From NCBI RefSeq assembly GCF_016908515.1, contig NZ_JAFBEA010000013.1:54294-118293 (forward strand): a stretch of DNA of 64,000 nucleotides. Reading direction: 5' to 3'. The stretch's first letter is position 1; every line of letters starts with the position of its first letter. A model generated the notes under the pieces. It saw only the letters and a program-made list of their open reading frames with translations. It searched no databases and had not been told where the DNA came from. The DNA is from Virgibacillus halotolerans. Lineage in GTDB: Bacteria > Bacillota > Bacilli > Bacillales > Amphibacillaceae. The position numbers were made by a program, and so were the translations under genes. Shown here piece after piece: positions 8,553-17,036 of the stretch.

Positions 8553-8819
8553 TAAATAATCGCCGCAACGAAAAAGTTGCATTGCGGCGGTAAAAGTTGA
8601 CAAAACATGTTTTTAGTGGAAAACGAGTTAAACGCGGGATGTATTGCACAAAAAGTAATACGTTAATAAACGCTGTGTAAACGGATTGGCAAACATCCTA
8701 AGAAAAGTAGTGCCGAAAGTATTCGCTAACGGCATAGCGGCTGTGTGTTCCCAGCCTTAAGTGATCAATGTGCATTAGCACCAAACCTGAAACCCGCGAT
8801 TTTAATCGTGGGAGGTTCA
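8553..8819 (+). mobile_element. Miniature IS200/IS605-type remnant
   Basis: Left side: a hairpin CGCCGCAA (8561-8568) / TTGCGGCG (8582-8589), preceded by TTTAT (8548-8552), a plausible target or TAM motif. Right side: the hairpin CCCGCGAT (8793-8800) / ATCGTGGG (8805-8812), then GAGGTTCA, typical of right ends of tnpB-only IS605 elements in Bacillaceae. Between them only the tail of tnpB remains. The outer limits are inferred from these structures. The right end supplies the stop codon of the neighbouring phnE. Confidence 0.65.
8620..8760 (+). pseudogene. TnpB C-terminal remnant with a frameshift
   Basis: One frame reads GKRVKRGMYCTKSNTLINAV and stops; the next frame continues VNGLANILRKVVPKVFANGI and ends at TAA 8758-8760. 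Joined at about 8676 by restoring one base, this gives the characteristic TnpB tail around the last catalytic Asp (consensus NADVNGA.NILRK). The Asp codon is exactly where the deletion falls. No N-terminal or central TnpB sequence remains, so the nuclease is dead. Confidence 0.75.
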
Positions 8820-9623
8820 TCCGTTGATTAATTTGGAACGAACTTTGTTTGATATGAATTCAATAATTAAGATAAGTACAACTAGCCCAATTAAAATGGA
8901 CCCAACTTGATGCCATTTATAACTCTGCATGGCAAAAATGAGTGGTGCACCAATTCCCCCGGCACCAACTAGGCCTAGAACAGACGCATCACGAAGGTTC
9001 ATATCAAATCGGTATATCGATATGGACGTAAATATTGATAACAACTGCGGAAGAATACCATAACGTATCTTTTCAAAAGTGGTACATCCAATTGAAGTCA
9101 TTGATTCTAGTACACCTGTATCTAATTCCTCAATCGCATCAACGTATAACTTCGCAAGCATTCCGATGGAAATCAAACCAACAGTAAGAACCCCTGCAAA
9201 TGGGCCTGGTCCTGTAACACGGATAAACATCAAACCGTACACGATAAATGGTACTGTACGAATGATGATTAATAGGAACCTTACTAACCAAGAAACCGGC
9301 TTTGGTACAAGGTTTGAAGCGGACATAAAGGCAAGAGGAATCGATAGAATGGCACCTACAATTGTACCTAAGAAAGCTACAGCTAACGTTTCAATAAGCA
9401 AATATAAGACACCTTTGTTTGTTAGATTAAACAAAAGATCCAAATCCGGATTTAAAATCCCTTTAAAAATATTTAACATGATTCCAAGTCCACTGGAGTT
9501 GACATCTTTAAAGTTCATAGCCGTTAACGACCACAACATTACCATAACAGTGATTGCTGTAATCGTTAATATATACGTGAGTTTGCGTGGGGCCGCATGC
9601 AATTGTTTCTCCAATTTATCCAT
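8817..9623 (-). CDS. phnE: Phosphonate-type ABC transporter permease (second PhnE)
   Basis: A 268-residue permease with about six membrane segments and the coupling-loop motif ESMTSIGCTTFEKIRYGILP. The segment RDASVLGLVGAGGIGAPLIFA is the PhnE/MetI-type signature. It ends SKLING, and its TGA lies inside the right end of the adjacent IS605 remnant, so the final residues may have been altered by that insertion. It is the last gene of the phnD-phnC-phnE-phnE set. Family substrates are phosphonates, phosphite or phosphate. Confidence 0.9.
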   Translation of the reverse strand: MDKLEKQLHAAPRKLTYILTITAITVMVMLWSLTAMNFKDVNSSGLGIMLNIFKGILNPDLDLLFNLTNKGVLYLLIETLAVAFLGTIVGAILSIPLAFMSASNLVPKPVSWLVRFLLIIIRTVPFIVYGLMFIRVTGPGPFAGVLTVGLISIGMLAKLYVDAIEELDTGVLESMTSIGCTTFEKIRYGILPQLLSIFTSISIYRFDMNLRDASVLGLVGAGGIGAPLIFAMQSYKWHQVGSILIGLVVLILIIEFISNKVRSKLING

Positions 9624-9656
9624 AGTAATATGTGACTCCTTTTCGTTGTTTCAAGG

Positions 9657-10472
9657 TTAAATCAACTTTCTCCGGAAATATTCACTTATTTGTTCGATAA
9701 TAAAGACAGTCACAACAAGTGCCAAGATGGTCATTCCTACACCAGAATAATTACGCCAACCAAGGTCTTGATTGAGCAATAGCCCGATACCGCCAGCACC
9801 AACAAAACCTAGAATGGCTGCATAGCGGACGTTTCCTTCAAAACAAAACAGTGAAGTGGACAGATAACTAGGTAGTACTTGGGGGAAAATTGCATAACGA
9901 AAGGCTTGAAATCTTGTCATCCCAATGGACTCCATCGCCTCAAATGATCCCATTTCGGCATTTTCAATCTGTTCGTAGAGTAATTTACCCACATATCCAA
10001 CCGTGAAAATCAAAATAGCAATTGATCCGGCTATTGGTCCTAGACCAAAAATAAATGTAGCAATCAGTGCTGTAACAAGTGTAGGTAATGTTCTAATAAG
10101 ACTTAAAATGACTTTAAAAATAGCCGCAGTAGACTTGTTAGGCACAATATTAACCGATGCTAATACTGCAAGCGGCAGTACCAACACAGCACCAATTAAC
10201 GAACCAATTAACGACATTTTAATCGTATCCATTAATGGTTTCCACAGATGGTTGATATAGCCCCAGTCTGGTGGCATCATAGCAATAATAATGTCGAAAA
10301 AATTATGGATGCGTGTGAAGATGGTGTAAAAACTAAACTCTGTATAATATGCAGACAGATAAATAGCGATGGCTACCAAAATAGTAATAAAAGGTGCGCG
10401 TGATCGCTTTTTGTGAACTACTTTTCCGTTTGACAATAAGATTTTCTTAGGGGGGAAAAGTTTATCATACAT
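9657..10472 (-). CDS. phnE: Phosphonate-type ABC transporter permease (first PhnE)
   Basis: A 271-residue permease starting MYDKLFPPKK. I prefer the ATG at 10472 because GGAGGAG lies 7 bases upstream; a longer in-frame reading to 10532 would overlap phnC by 68 bases. The coupling motif is EAMESIGMTRFQAFRYAIFP, and RYAAILGFVGAGGIGLLLNQ is the PhnE signature. The start overlaps the end of phnC by 8 bases, suggesting translational coupling. Two different PhnE subunits are common in Gram-positive phosphonate importers and form a heterodimeric channel. Confidence 0.9.
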   Translation of the reverse strand: MYDKLFPPKKILLSNGKVVHKKRSRAPFITILVAIAIYLSAYYTEFSFYTIFTRIHNFFDIIIAMMPPDWGYINHLWKPLMDTIKMSLIGSLIGAVLVLPLAVLASVNIVPNKSTAAIFKVILSLIRTLPTLVTALIATFIFGLGPIAGSIAILIFTVGYVGKLLYEQIENAEMGSFEAMESIGMTRFQAFRYAIFPQVLPSYLSTSLFCFEGNVRYAAILGFVGAGGIGLLLNQDLGWRNYSGVGMTILALVVTVFIIEQISEYFRRKLI

Positions 10473-11247
10473 GTAATGACTCCTCCTCCGCATCGGTACC
10501 AAACTCTTCCACTTTTCCACCATATATTTCATCTAGGGTGTCTTGGTTTACATCCTTACTTTTTCCGTCAAAAACTATCTTTCCTTTTCGGATCCCAATA
10601 ATTCGATCAGCAAATTCCAACGCGACCTCTACATGGTGGATATTTAAAAGAACAGAAATATCCATATCCCTGTTAATCCGCTTAAAGTCATCCATCACTT
10701 GTCTAGAAGTAACTGGGTCCAACGAAGCAATTGGCTCATCAGCTAAAATAACATCAGGATTTTGTGCAAGTGTACGCGCTAGCGCCACACGCTGTTGTTG
10801 TCCACCAGATAACTGATCAACGCGGACGAATGCTTTATCAAGAATTCCAACCTTATCAAGTGCATCCAATGCTTTTACTTTTTGCTCTTTTGTATAGACA
10901 CCAGTAATTTTTCTCCAAAATGATAGCTCCGGTACAAAAGAAACAAGCACATTGTTTAAAACAGAAATACGTGTCACCAAGTTAAAGGATTGAAAAATCA
11001 TTCCGATTCCCCTGCGAAAATGACGAATTTGCTTTCCTTTTAATTTTGCCACATCAACATCATCTACGATTAATGTACCTTCCGTAATATCATGCATTCG
11101 ATTAATACAGCGAAGCAACGTGGATTTCCCCGCGCCTGATAAACCAATAATCCCCACAAATTCACCTTGTTCAATAGTTAAATTAATATCCTCTAATGCC
11201 TTTGTTCCATTTGGATACTGCTTCCCCACATCTGTAAAATTTATCAT
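10465..11247 (-). CDS. phnC: Phosphonate-type ABC transporter ATPase
   Basis: A 260-residue ATPase. Walker A is GLSGAGKST (about 35-43), the signature is LSGGQQQR, Walker B is VILADEP, and the switch His is in LLNIHHVEVA. The segment RHFRRGIGMIFQSFNLV is typical of PhnC. The ATG at 11247 follows GTGAGGAAA. It is separated from phnD by a 216-base gap that carries a three-hairpin repeat, which could weaken or tune expression of the distal genes. Confidence 0.93.
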   Translation of the reverse strand: MINFTDVGKQYPNGTKALEDINLTIEQGEFVGIIGLSGAGKSTLLRCINRMHDITEGTLIVDDVDVAKLKGKQIRHFRRGIGMIFQSFNLVTRISVLNNVLVSFVPELSFWRKITGVYTKEQKVKALDALDKVGILDKAFVRVDQLSGGQQQRVALARTLAQNPDVILADEPIASLDPVTSRQVMDDFKRINRDMDISVLLNIHHVEVALEFADRIIGIRKGKIVFDGKSKDVNQDTLDEIYGGKVEEFGTDAEEESLHV

Positions 11248-11351
11248 TGTATTTCCTCACTCTTCTTTATTCGACTTACGACAATTAAAAAGGTGTATTC
11301 TATTATATAGCATGAGAACACCAAGAATGGAATGGCGCCCTTACTTTTTAA

Positions 11352-11439
11352 CAGTTAAGAAAGTATAACTACTTTCTTACTGCATAAGTGCAACTAGGGC
11401 ATACGCCCAAGGGCTTGGCGAATGCCAAGTTTTCTAATA
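11352..11439 (-). repeat. Dispersed three-hairpin element, copy A
   Basis: On the minus strand this reads, in order, a CTTGGC/GCCAAG hairpin, a GGGC/GCCC hairpin and a long hairpin of AAGAAAGTA and TACTTTCTT arms. Nearly the same sequence recurs on the plus strand at 35948-36040. Here it lies between phnD and phnC, in the same direction as their transcription. Confidence 0.75.
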
Positions 11440-11463
11440 ATGAATGTTCACAACAATAGTTAC

Positions 11464-12501
11464 TTAATTCATATTTTGAATAATTTCTTGTGCATCTCTT
11501 TCCCCGTCATAATCAGTGGAATCTGCTTTTTCGTATCCCTCGTGGGAATAAATGTCAATTACTTTTTGACCTTCTTCCGTATCGGCAATTTCGATGAATG
11601 CGTTTTGTAATGCTGCTTTAAGTTCATCTGTCATATTAGGGCTATCTTTAGCAACAGTGATTGTATCATTGTAAATAGGTTCTGTTACACCAATGACATT
11701 CGTTTCATCCCAAATAGAATCATCACGGTTATATGTTGATGTCCAATCATCCTCATAATCTCTTCTACCATCTGCAAAAGTAACTAAGATATCAACTTGC
11801 TCTGATGCCAATCGTGCAAATGAACTTCCGTAAGAATCTGAAGTTACAACATGGTCTAGACTCGTAATGTCTTTTCCATCATAGTTATTCTGTAACCATA
11901 GAGTAGGATAAATATAACCTGCAGATGAAGAAGTTGACATTACAATCCAGTTTGCACTATTCAAATCTTCCCAAGATAATTCCTCGCCGCTATTTATTTT
12001 CTTGGATAGTTCTTGTCCTTTTTCAGATGGACCTGCGATCGCCAATGCTCTGTAGTAACTTACTTGTTCATCTGTTGGCTCTGTTGGCTTATTGTCATTC
12101 CAATCTTTTGGATCATCTGAGTCGTTTGATAAGCCTGAACGGGTTGCGGCTAAAATCACATCAGCGCCGTCATCATATAAAACGTAAGTACCACCAGGAA
12201 TAAAACCAATATCTGTTGCGCCAGATACAAGAGCTTCCCCTACAGCCTCGTAATTGGTGCCAACATTAATATTTACTTTGTCCACCTCATAGCCTTCCTC
12301 TTTTAATTGCTCTTTTAATAATTCTTTCAATGGTTCGGTTGCTGTTACAATTTCATCTGGTTCTCTCGATGGGACAAATTCAATTTTCAATTCCTCTATA
12401 TGCTTGTCCCCATCGGCACCTGAAGCGCTGTCATCCGAGCCACACGCTGCTAGTAGTCCAGAGATCATGAGTAATGCAACAAAAATCACGAGCCTTTTCA
12501 T
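11464..12501 (-). CDS. phnD: Phosphonate/phosphite-type substrate-binding lipoprotein
   Basis: A 345-residue binding protein. The signal peptide ends in the lipobox GLLAAC (Cys at about 20). Mature-protein motifs match PhnD: FVPSREPDEIVTATEPLKEL, DIGFIPGGTYVLY, STSSSAGYIYPTLWL and DILVTFADGRRD. The ribosome site is AAAGGAGGGAATT. As first gene of the minus-strand operon it is the receptor for PhnC and the two PhnE subunits. Ligand is one of phosphonate, phosphite, phosphate or methylphosphonate; sequence reading cannot decide. No phosphonate-degrading gene is in the window. Confidence 0.9.
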   Translation of the reverse strand: MKRLVIFVALLMISGLLAACGSDDSASGADGDKHIEELKIEFVPSREPDEIVTATEPLKELLKEQLKEEGYEVDKVNINVGTNYEAVGEALVSGATDIGFIPGGTYVLYDDGADVILAATRSGLSNDSDDPKDWNDNKPTEPTDEQVSYYRALAIAGPSEKGQELSKKINSGEELSWEDLNSANWIVMSTSSSAGYIYPTLWLQNNYDGKDITSLDHVVTSDSYGSSFARLASEQVDILVTFADGRRDYEDDWTSTYNRDDSIWDETNVIGVTEPIYNDTITVAKDSPNMTDELKAALQNAFIEIADTEEGQKVIDIYSHEGYEKADSTDYDGERDAQEIIQNMN

Positions 12502-13044
12502 AATAATTCCCTCCTTTTATAGTCTCTTGTTCTTAACACCTATTCTTATCGTAAAATACAAATGATGTTATGCAATCTAATTTGTGAATGATCTGATTAA
12601 TACTTGAAAACATCAGATTACCACTCATATTGATTGCTTAAAGTGCTATGAGTATATCACAAAACGCTTTGAATTTCACTAACTATTATTATAATAAAGT
12701 TTATTCAATCAATTATGGTTATTCATTAAGAATATACTTACTTACTGAATACCGGAAATATATTCATGCAATGCTAGTGGATTATGTTAAAATAAAGAGC
12801 TCAGGTATTCCATATCAAATGGTAACAAATTGTTGAGGATATGAATTATACATATATAAGCTATAACGATGAAATGTTAATTGTATAAAATATGGAGTAG
12901 CAGAATGAAATGGTTTGTTTATATAATTCGTTAATGGAACAACTTTTACACTGCTGACAATCTACATAAACTTCATCAGTTTGGGATAATCAATATAACT
13001 ATAATTATTTGATGTTACTTCAAAAAGAAAGGAATTAGTGAAGA
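12502..13044. other. Intergenic, no gene seen
   Basis: AT-rich sequence upstream of phnD. A 62-codon open stretch at 12648-12836 lacks a ribosome site and protein-like composition. The phnD promoter must lie here on the minus strand, but I could not pick one with confidence. Confidence 0.5.
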
Positions 13045-13442
13045 ATGTGGAAAGCGATAAGAAGCAATATCGGGTTTTCTCTACTTTTATTACTATTCAT
13101 AGTACTCACTTTGCTGTTTTTTATTGGCTTTATATTTTCTGAAAATTCATTTTCATTTAAAAAAGAAACGGAACAAACTGTTGCCGGTAAATATAGTGAA
13201 AAGGATTATATTTCGGTCCGCAATATTTTGTAGAGTCCAAAGATGGCGTGCCGAACAGGGTATCCAAAAAAATATATATAACCGAAATAGATGATAGATA
13301 CACAGTATATGGAAATAAGCTTTCTGCTATAGACTTAATTCTGGCAGGAGTTGTTTCTTTCATTGGCTTATGTTTAGTGTTATTTACCATTTATATTTTA
13401 GCTAGGGAACCAAATGTTATAAGTAAACTATTTGCGTTATAG
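13045..13442 (+). pseudogene. Small two-helix membrane protein, frameshifted
   Basis: The first frame gives a hydrophobic N-terminus (SLLLLLFIVLTLLFFIGFIF) and stops at 13233. A second frame, open from about 13195 to 13442, reads LYFGPQYFVESKDGVPNRVS and ends in another hydrophobic helix (ILAGVVSFIGLCLVLFTIYI). One added base near the A run at about 13199 would fuse them into a protein of about 130 residues with a helix at each end. The first frame has AAAGGAATTAGTGAAGA before its ATG. I do not recognise the family. It could be a sequencing error rather than a real break. Confidence 0.5.
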
Positions 13443-14128
13443 TTATTTATCGTAATTATTTATCTTGCTTACAAACTTTATGTAAAAAAATCATATATAA
13501 ATGATTTAATCAGTCCTGACTGCTAAAACATTGGGTTTCCTTTCAAGGGTCTGATGTACGTCGTGAGCCACACTAAAAGTCTTAATGGGGAAGTATGATA
13601 ATCATAAGTTTGGTTTTACTATAATTGGTCTAATTCAAAGTGCGACAAAAATGAAGAAGAGATCCAAATACCACAAAAGAATTGACAAAACATCAAAAAA
13701 TACTTTTGCTATTAACAAAACATGGTATAATCCACGGTTTTAGTTTAGGAAGTGAAAAATGCTAATAACAGTCGGAATAAGACATCAATTATTAACATAT
13801 AGCTTGACAATGAATTAACAGTATAAATAGAAAGTAAAAAAGCTCAGATTGATTTTAATTATGAGCTTTTTAATATTATAGTTACTATTTTATTCAACAA
13901 TTGCGCCGATTGCTTAATAATGTATATTTTTATTCATTATTAAATTTGGCTTGAGGACAACACTTTTTTAATTCTGATAGAAATAGCTACCAACTGAATA
14001 ATTCATTTGATGAAAAATGTAAATGGAGGAGTTATTAGTCAAGGAACGCTTGAAGAAGGAGCTTTTCAGAATGACGGTTTGTGACAGCCCCTTCATACGT
14101 TGGTTAAGTGTTTCATAGCCTAAACCTT
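13443..14128. other. Intergenic region with a hairpin terminator, no gene seen
   Basis: Holds an 18-codon open stretch at about 13759 after GGAAGTG, too short to support, and one terminator-like hairpin listed separately at 13837-13871. Nothing else recognisable. Confidence 0.4.
13837..13871. terminator. Terminator-like hairpin
   Basis: AAAAAGCTCA (13837-13846) pairs with TGAGCTTTTT (13862-13871); the arms work in both directions. No gene sits right next to it, so it may end a small transcript in 13443-13836 or the minus-strand reductase transcript. Confidence 0.5.
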
Positions 14129-15181
14129 TTAAGTCGCATATAAACGCTTCATGATCTCATGGTTTTTCTGCGCAAATAATTCATTATGGGAAGAAACCAT
14201 CCCCCATGAATCTGCATCAGGCGTAATATACTGCTTTGCTTTGTTTACCGCATTTGCAGCGTCCTGGAATGCGCCGGCAATCAGAAGAAGCTTTCCTTGA
14301 TGGTTCAAGATATCACCAGCTGCATACAATCCCTCTACTGATGTCTCACTCATTGGACTTCCCGCTACGCAGTATTCATTTTCCATTGCAATTTTCAATT
14401 CGCTATTTTCCAGCAGATCCTTATCTCGTTCATATCCATGATTGATAATAACCTCATCTATGACAACTTCTATTTTCTCATTGTCTTCACTGCGGTTTAG
14501 CACCACTTTGTCAATTTTTTCATCATCAGGTGTTGCGACTAACTTTTCTATCGTTGTATTGAACAAGCATTCCACCGTGCTGTTAAGTAATTGAGTTACT
14601 TGGGCCTCATGTCCATTAAGCATGTCTTTTCTATAAGTCAGGTAAACTTTCTGTGCAATTGGTTCCAGCATGTTCGCCCAATCGATCGCCGAATTGCCGC
14701 CACCTGAAATTAAAATTGTTTTCCCTATGAAACGGCCCAATGATTTAACGGAGTAGTGTAGATTGGTCACTTCAAATCGCTCGGCGTTGTCAATATTTAA
14801 TTTGGTTGGTTTCAGAATACCACCGCCTACAGCAAGAATAACTGTTTTGGAATAATGCTTCTGACCGGTTAAAGTATGTAAGATGAAATGACCGCTTTCA
14901 TCTTTAGAGAGGGAAGTAACTTTTTGTCCGAGCACGATTTCAGGATCGAATGTTAAACCTTGCGCCACCACTTGTTCGATTAATTGGGTGCCAGTGGCCG
15001 GCGCCAGCCCGCCTACATCCCAAATCATTTTCTCCGGATATACATGAACTTTGCCGCCGAGAACAGGTTGGAACTCAATAATTTTTGTTTTCAACTCACG
15101 TAAGCCGCTATAGAATGCAGCAAACAATCCCGCGGGACCGCCGCCAACAATCGTCACATCAAAAATTTGATCTGTATTCAT
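14129..15181 (-). CDS. Ferredoxin/flavodoxin--NADP(+) reductase, thioredoxin-reductase-like
   Basis: A 350-residue FAD protein. The FAD-binding motif GGGPAGLFAAFYSG is at about residue 13, the NAD(P)H motif SGGGNSAIDWA at about 162, and the second FAD motif VEGLYAAGDI near 285. It lacks the CxxC of thioredoxin reductase, which marks the YumC/YcgT type of ferredoxin-NADP reductase. It is transcribed away from a siderophore importer and has its own Fur box upstream, so it probably supplies electrons for reducing ferric siderophore iron under iron limitation. The start is ATG at 15181 with AAGGAGACGATCGT before it. Confidence 0.88.
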   Translation of the reverse strand: MNTDQIFDVTIVGGGPAGLFAAFYSGLRELKTKIIEFQPVLGGKVHVYPEKMIWDVGGLAPATGTQLIEQVVAQGLTFDPEIVLGQKVTSLSKDESGHFILHTLTGQKHYSKTVILAVGGGILKPTKLNIDNAERFEVTNLHYSVKSLGRFIGKTILISGGGNSAIDWANMLEPIAQKVYLTYRKDMLNGHEAQVTQLLNSTVECLFNTTIEKLVATPDDEKIDKVVLNRSEDNEKIEVVIDEVIINHGYERDKDLLENSELKIAMENEYCVAGSPMSETSVEGLYAAGDILNHQGKLLLIAGAFQDAANAVNKAKQYITPDADSWGMVSSHNELFAQKNHEIMKRLYAT

Positions 15182-15465
15182 ACGATCGTCTCCTTATCCT
15201 TATTATGCTATATTTTGATTTTAATCGTCACGTCGATGATGAAACCCATAGATTGACTTAATACTTCATGTTAAACAAAGAATTAATAACTCCGTGACTA
15301 CGCTTTAGAACATGACATAAAATATAGAAAAAACACACATCTATGAATGTAAGGACAATACCCGAGTAATTTCCGTCGGCTTCACAAAAGAAGCCAATGC
15401 TTCTCAGTGTGCGTACTGTATGCGCATTCGATATATCTAAATGTTTCTATTTATGGATTTAATGC

Positions 15466-15491
15466 GTTTCAGCAAAGTATGTAGCTGAAAC
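15466..15491. repeat. Short hairpin in the reductase leader region
   Basis: GTTTCAGC (15466-15473) and GCTGAAAC (15484-15491) are perfect 8-base inverted arms with a 10-base loop. It lies between the Fur box and the reductase gene on the minus strand. Function unknown. Confidence 0.4.
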
Positions 15492-15505
15492 TTCTAACAA
15501 TTAAA

Positions 15506-15526
15506 TGATAATGATAATCACTATCA
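15506..15526 (-). promoter_or_regulatory. Fur box upstream of the ferredoxin-NADP reductase
   Basis: TGATAATGATAATCACTATC plus A is a close match to the Fur consensus built of TGATAAT/ATTATCA units. It lies about 325 bases from the reductase start on the minus strand, with TATAGT nearby on that strand. Confidence 0.75.
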
Positions 15527-15761
15527 ATAAATACTATACCAGATGAATATAAATGATTCAACATGAATTAGATCCTGCCTGTAGCTAGTGCAGGGTGGAT
15601 GGGTCCCCTTTTTCGGGATATTTCATTTTCACAAACGAGCTGTAACAAAATGTTGAGGCAGTTAGAGTAGGCAACTATGAGTTAATGGTTTGCGATGATC
15701 ATCGAAGATTGTGGTGGCGGTAAAACCATCCGTACACCGCAATTTAATCTAAAAATTTTAA

Positions 15762-15814
15762 TTGACAATATATCAAATAAAGTGTACATTAATTGATAAT
15801 GATTATCATTATCA
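15762..15814 (+). promoter_or_regulatory. Promoter and Fur box of the siderophore importer operon
   Basis: TTGACA (15762-15767), a 17-base spacer, TACATT (15785-15790), then a Fur box at 15794-15814 made of TGATAATGATTATCATTATC plus A. Fur bound here would sit on the transcription start. A leader of about 160 bases follows, containing an unused GGAAGGAGATC ribosome-like site at about 15820. Confidence 0.85.
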
Positions 15815-15977
15815 TATTAGGAAGGAGATCAAAAGTAATAAGATACATCCACTTGTTGCAGTTCTTCACCGTTGAGGAAAGCAAAATATTTTTATTTAAA
15901 ATTCAAAATAGTATTTAATCTGTGAAGTTAATTAGCTCTATTTAAAAATACATTTCATAATAAGGTAGGTTACATAA

Positions 15978-17036
15978 ATGATTGCAAAGCGAAAAAGTTC
16001 ATTAATAACATGTATGGTTTTAGCTGTGTTTATGGCGCTAGTGGTTGGTTGTTCAGAAAAGTCAAGTTCAACATCCGAATCAACTTCGACCGAAACGCCC
16101 GACTCCCAAGATGCAGATTCTGAATATCCAATTGTAATTGAGCATGCTTTAGGTGAAGCGGAAATACCAAGCAAGCCTGAACGGGTTGTTACCATTCAAT
16201 GGGGTAACCATGATGTTGCGCTCGCTCTCGGAGTTGTACCTGTAGGTTTCTCCGAAGCAAATTTTGGCGTTCAGGATGACAGTGGAATTTTGCCTTGGAC
16301 GGCTGAAAGGCTAGAGGAGCTTGGCGAAACGGACCCGAATGTTTTCCAAGATACGGACGGTCTCGATTTTGAGGCTATTTCAGATGCGAATCCAGATGTG
16401 ATCCTTGCCGCTTACTCAGGTATAACAGAGGAAGACTATGATCTACTTAATGAAATCGCTCCGGTTGTCGCCTATCCGGATGCTCCTTGGGCAACTACAT
16501 GGCGTGAGCAAGTTAGTTTGAATGCAACCGGTATGGGGATGAAAGCGGAAGGCGAAGAACTCATTAAGGACATCGAGGACATGGTTGACGAAAAGCTAAG
16601 TGAATATCCTCAGATTGAAGGCAAGAAAGTGGTTTGGGTTAACTTCTCAGCTGATGATCTGTCTCAATTGCATATTTATACACCTGCAGACTCTCGTGCC
16701 TCTTTCCTGCATGAGCTAGGGATGGATTATCCTGAAAGTGTGACGGAACAGATTACGGATCCTGACAGTTATTCCTTGAATTTAAGCGCTGAGAATGTTG
16801 AGGCTCTTTACGATGCAGATATATTAATAGGGTATGGTGATGACGAATTGTATGAAACCCTTAAAGCTGATTCACTACTCGGTAAAATTCCTGCAATTGA
16901 ACGAGGGTCAGTTGCGTTTATTGAGAGCGATACACCTTTAGTAGCTGCTGGAACACCAAATCCACTTTCAATTACTTATACGATTGACGAATACCTAGAA
17001 TTAATAGGAGAAGCTATTAACAAGTTAGATGAATAG
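15978..17036 (+). CDS. Iron-siderophore ABC transporter substrate-binding lipoprotein
   Basis: A 352-residue FecB/FhuD-type binding protein. The signal peptide ends in the lipobox LVVGC (Cys at about 25), followed by a Ser/Thr-rich linker. The core begins YPIVIEHALGEAEIPSKPER and carries VVTIQWGNHDVALALGVVPV, the usual opening of the first lobe, and NPDVILAAYSGITEEDYDLL. It is first in a Fur-controlled operon with two permeases and an ATPase. The ligand is a ferric siderophore, hydroxamate or catecholate; which one cannot be read. No siderophore biosynthesis genes are present, so scavenging of foreign siderophores is likely. Confidence 0.92.
   Translation: MIAKRKSSLITCMVLAVFMALVVGCSEKSSSTSESTSTETPDSQDADSEYPIVIEHALGEAEIPSKPERVVTIQWGNHDVALALGVVPVGFSEANFGVQDDSGILPWTAERLEELGETDPNVFQDTDGLDFEAISDANPDVILAAYSGITEEDYDLLNEIAPVVAYPDAPWATTWREQVSLNATGMGMKAEGEELIKDIEDMVDEKLSEYPQIEGKKVVWVNFSADDLSQLHIYTPADSRASFLHELGMDYPESVTEQITDPDSYSLNLSAENVEALYDADILIGYGDDELYETLKADSLLGKIPAIERGSVAFIESDTPLVAAGTPNPLSITYTIDEYLELIGEAINKLDE

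Noticed and set aside
10473..10532. Longer start of the first phnE
   Set aside because: It would overlap phnC by 68 bases, and a clear ribosome site favours ATG 10472.
12648..12836. 62-codon open frame upstream of phnD
   Set aside because: No ribosome site, random-looking composition.
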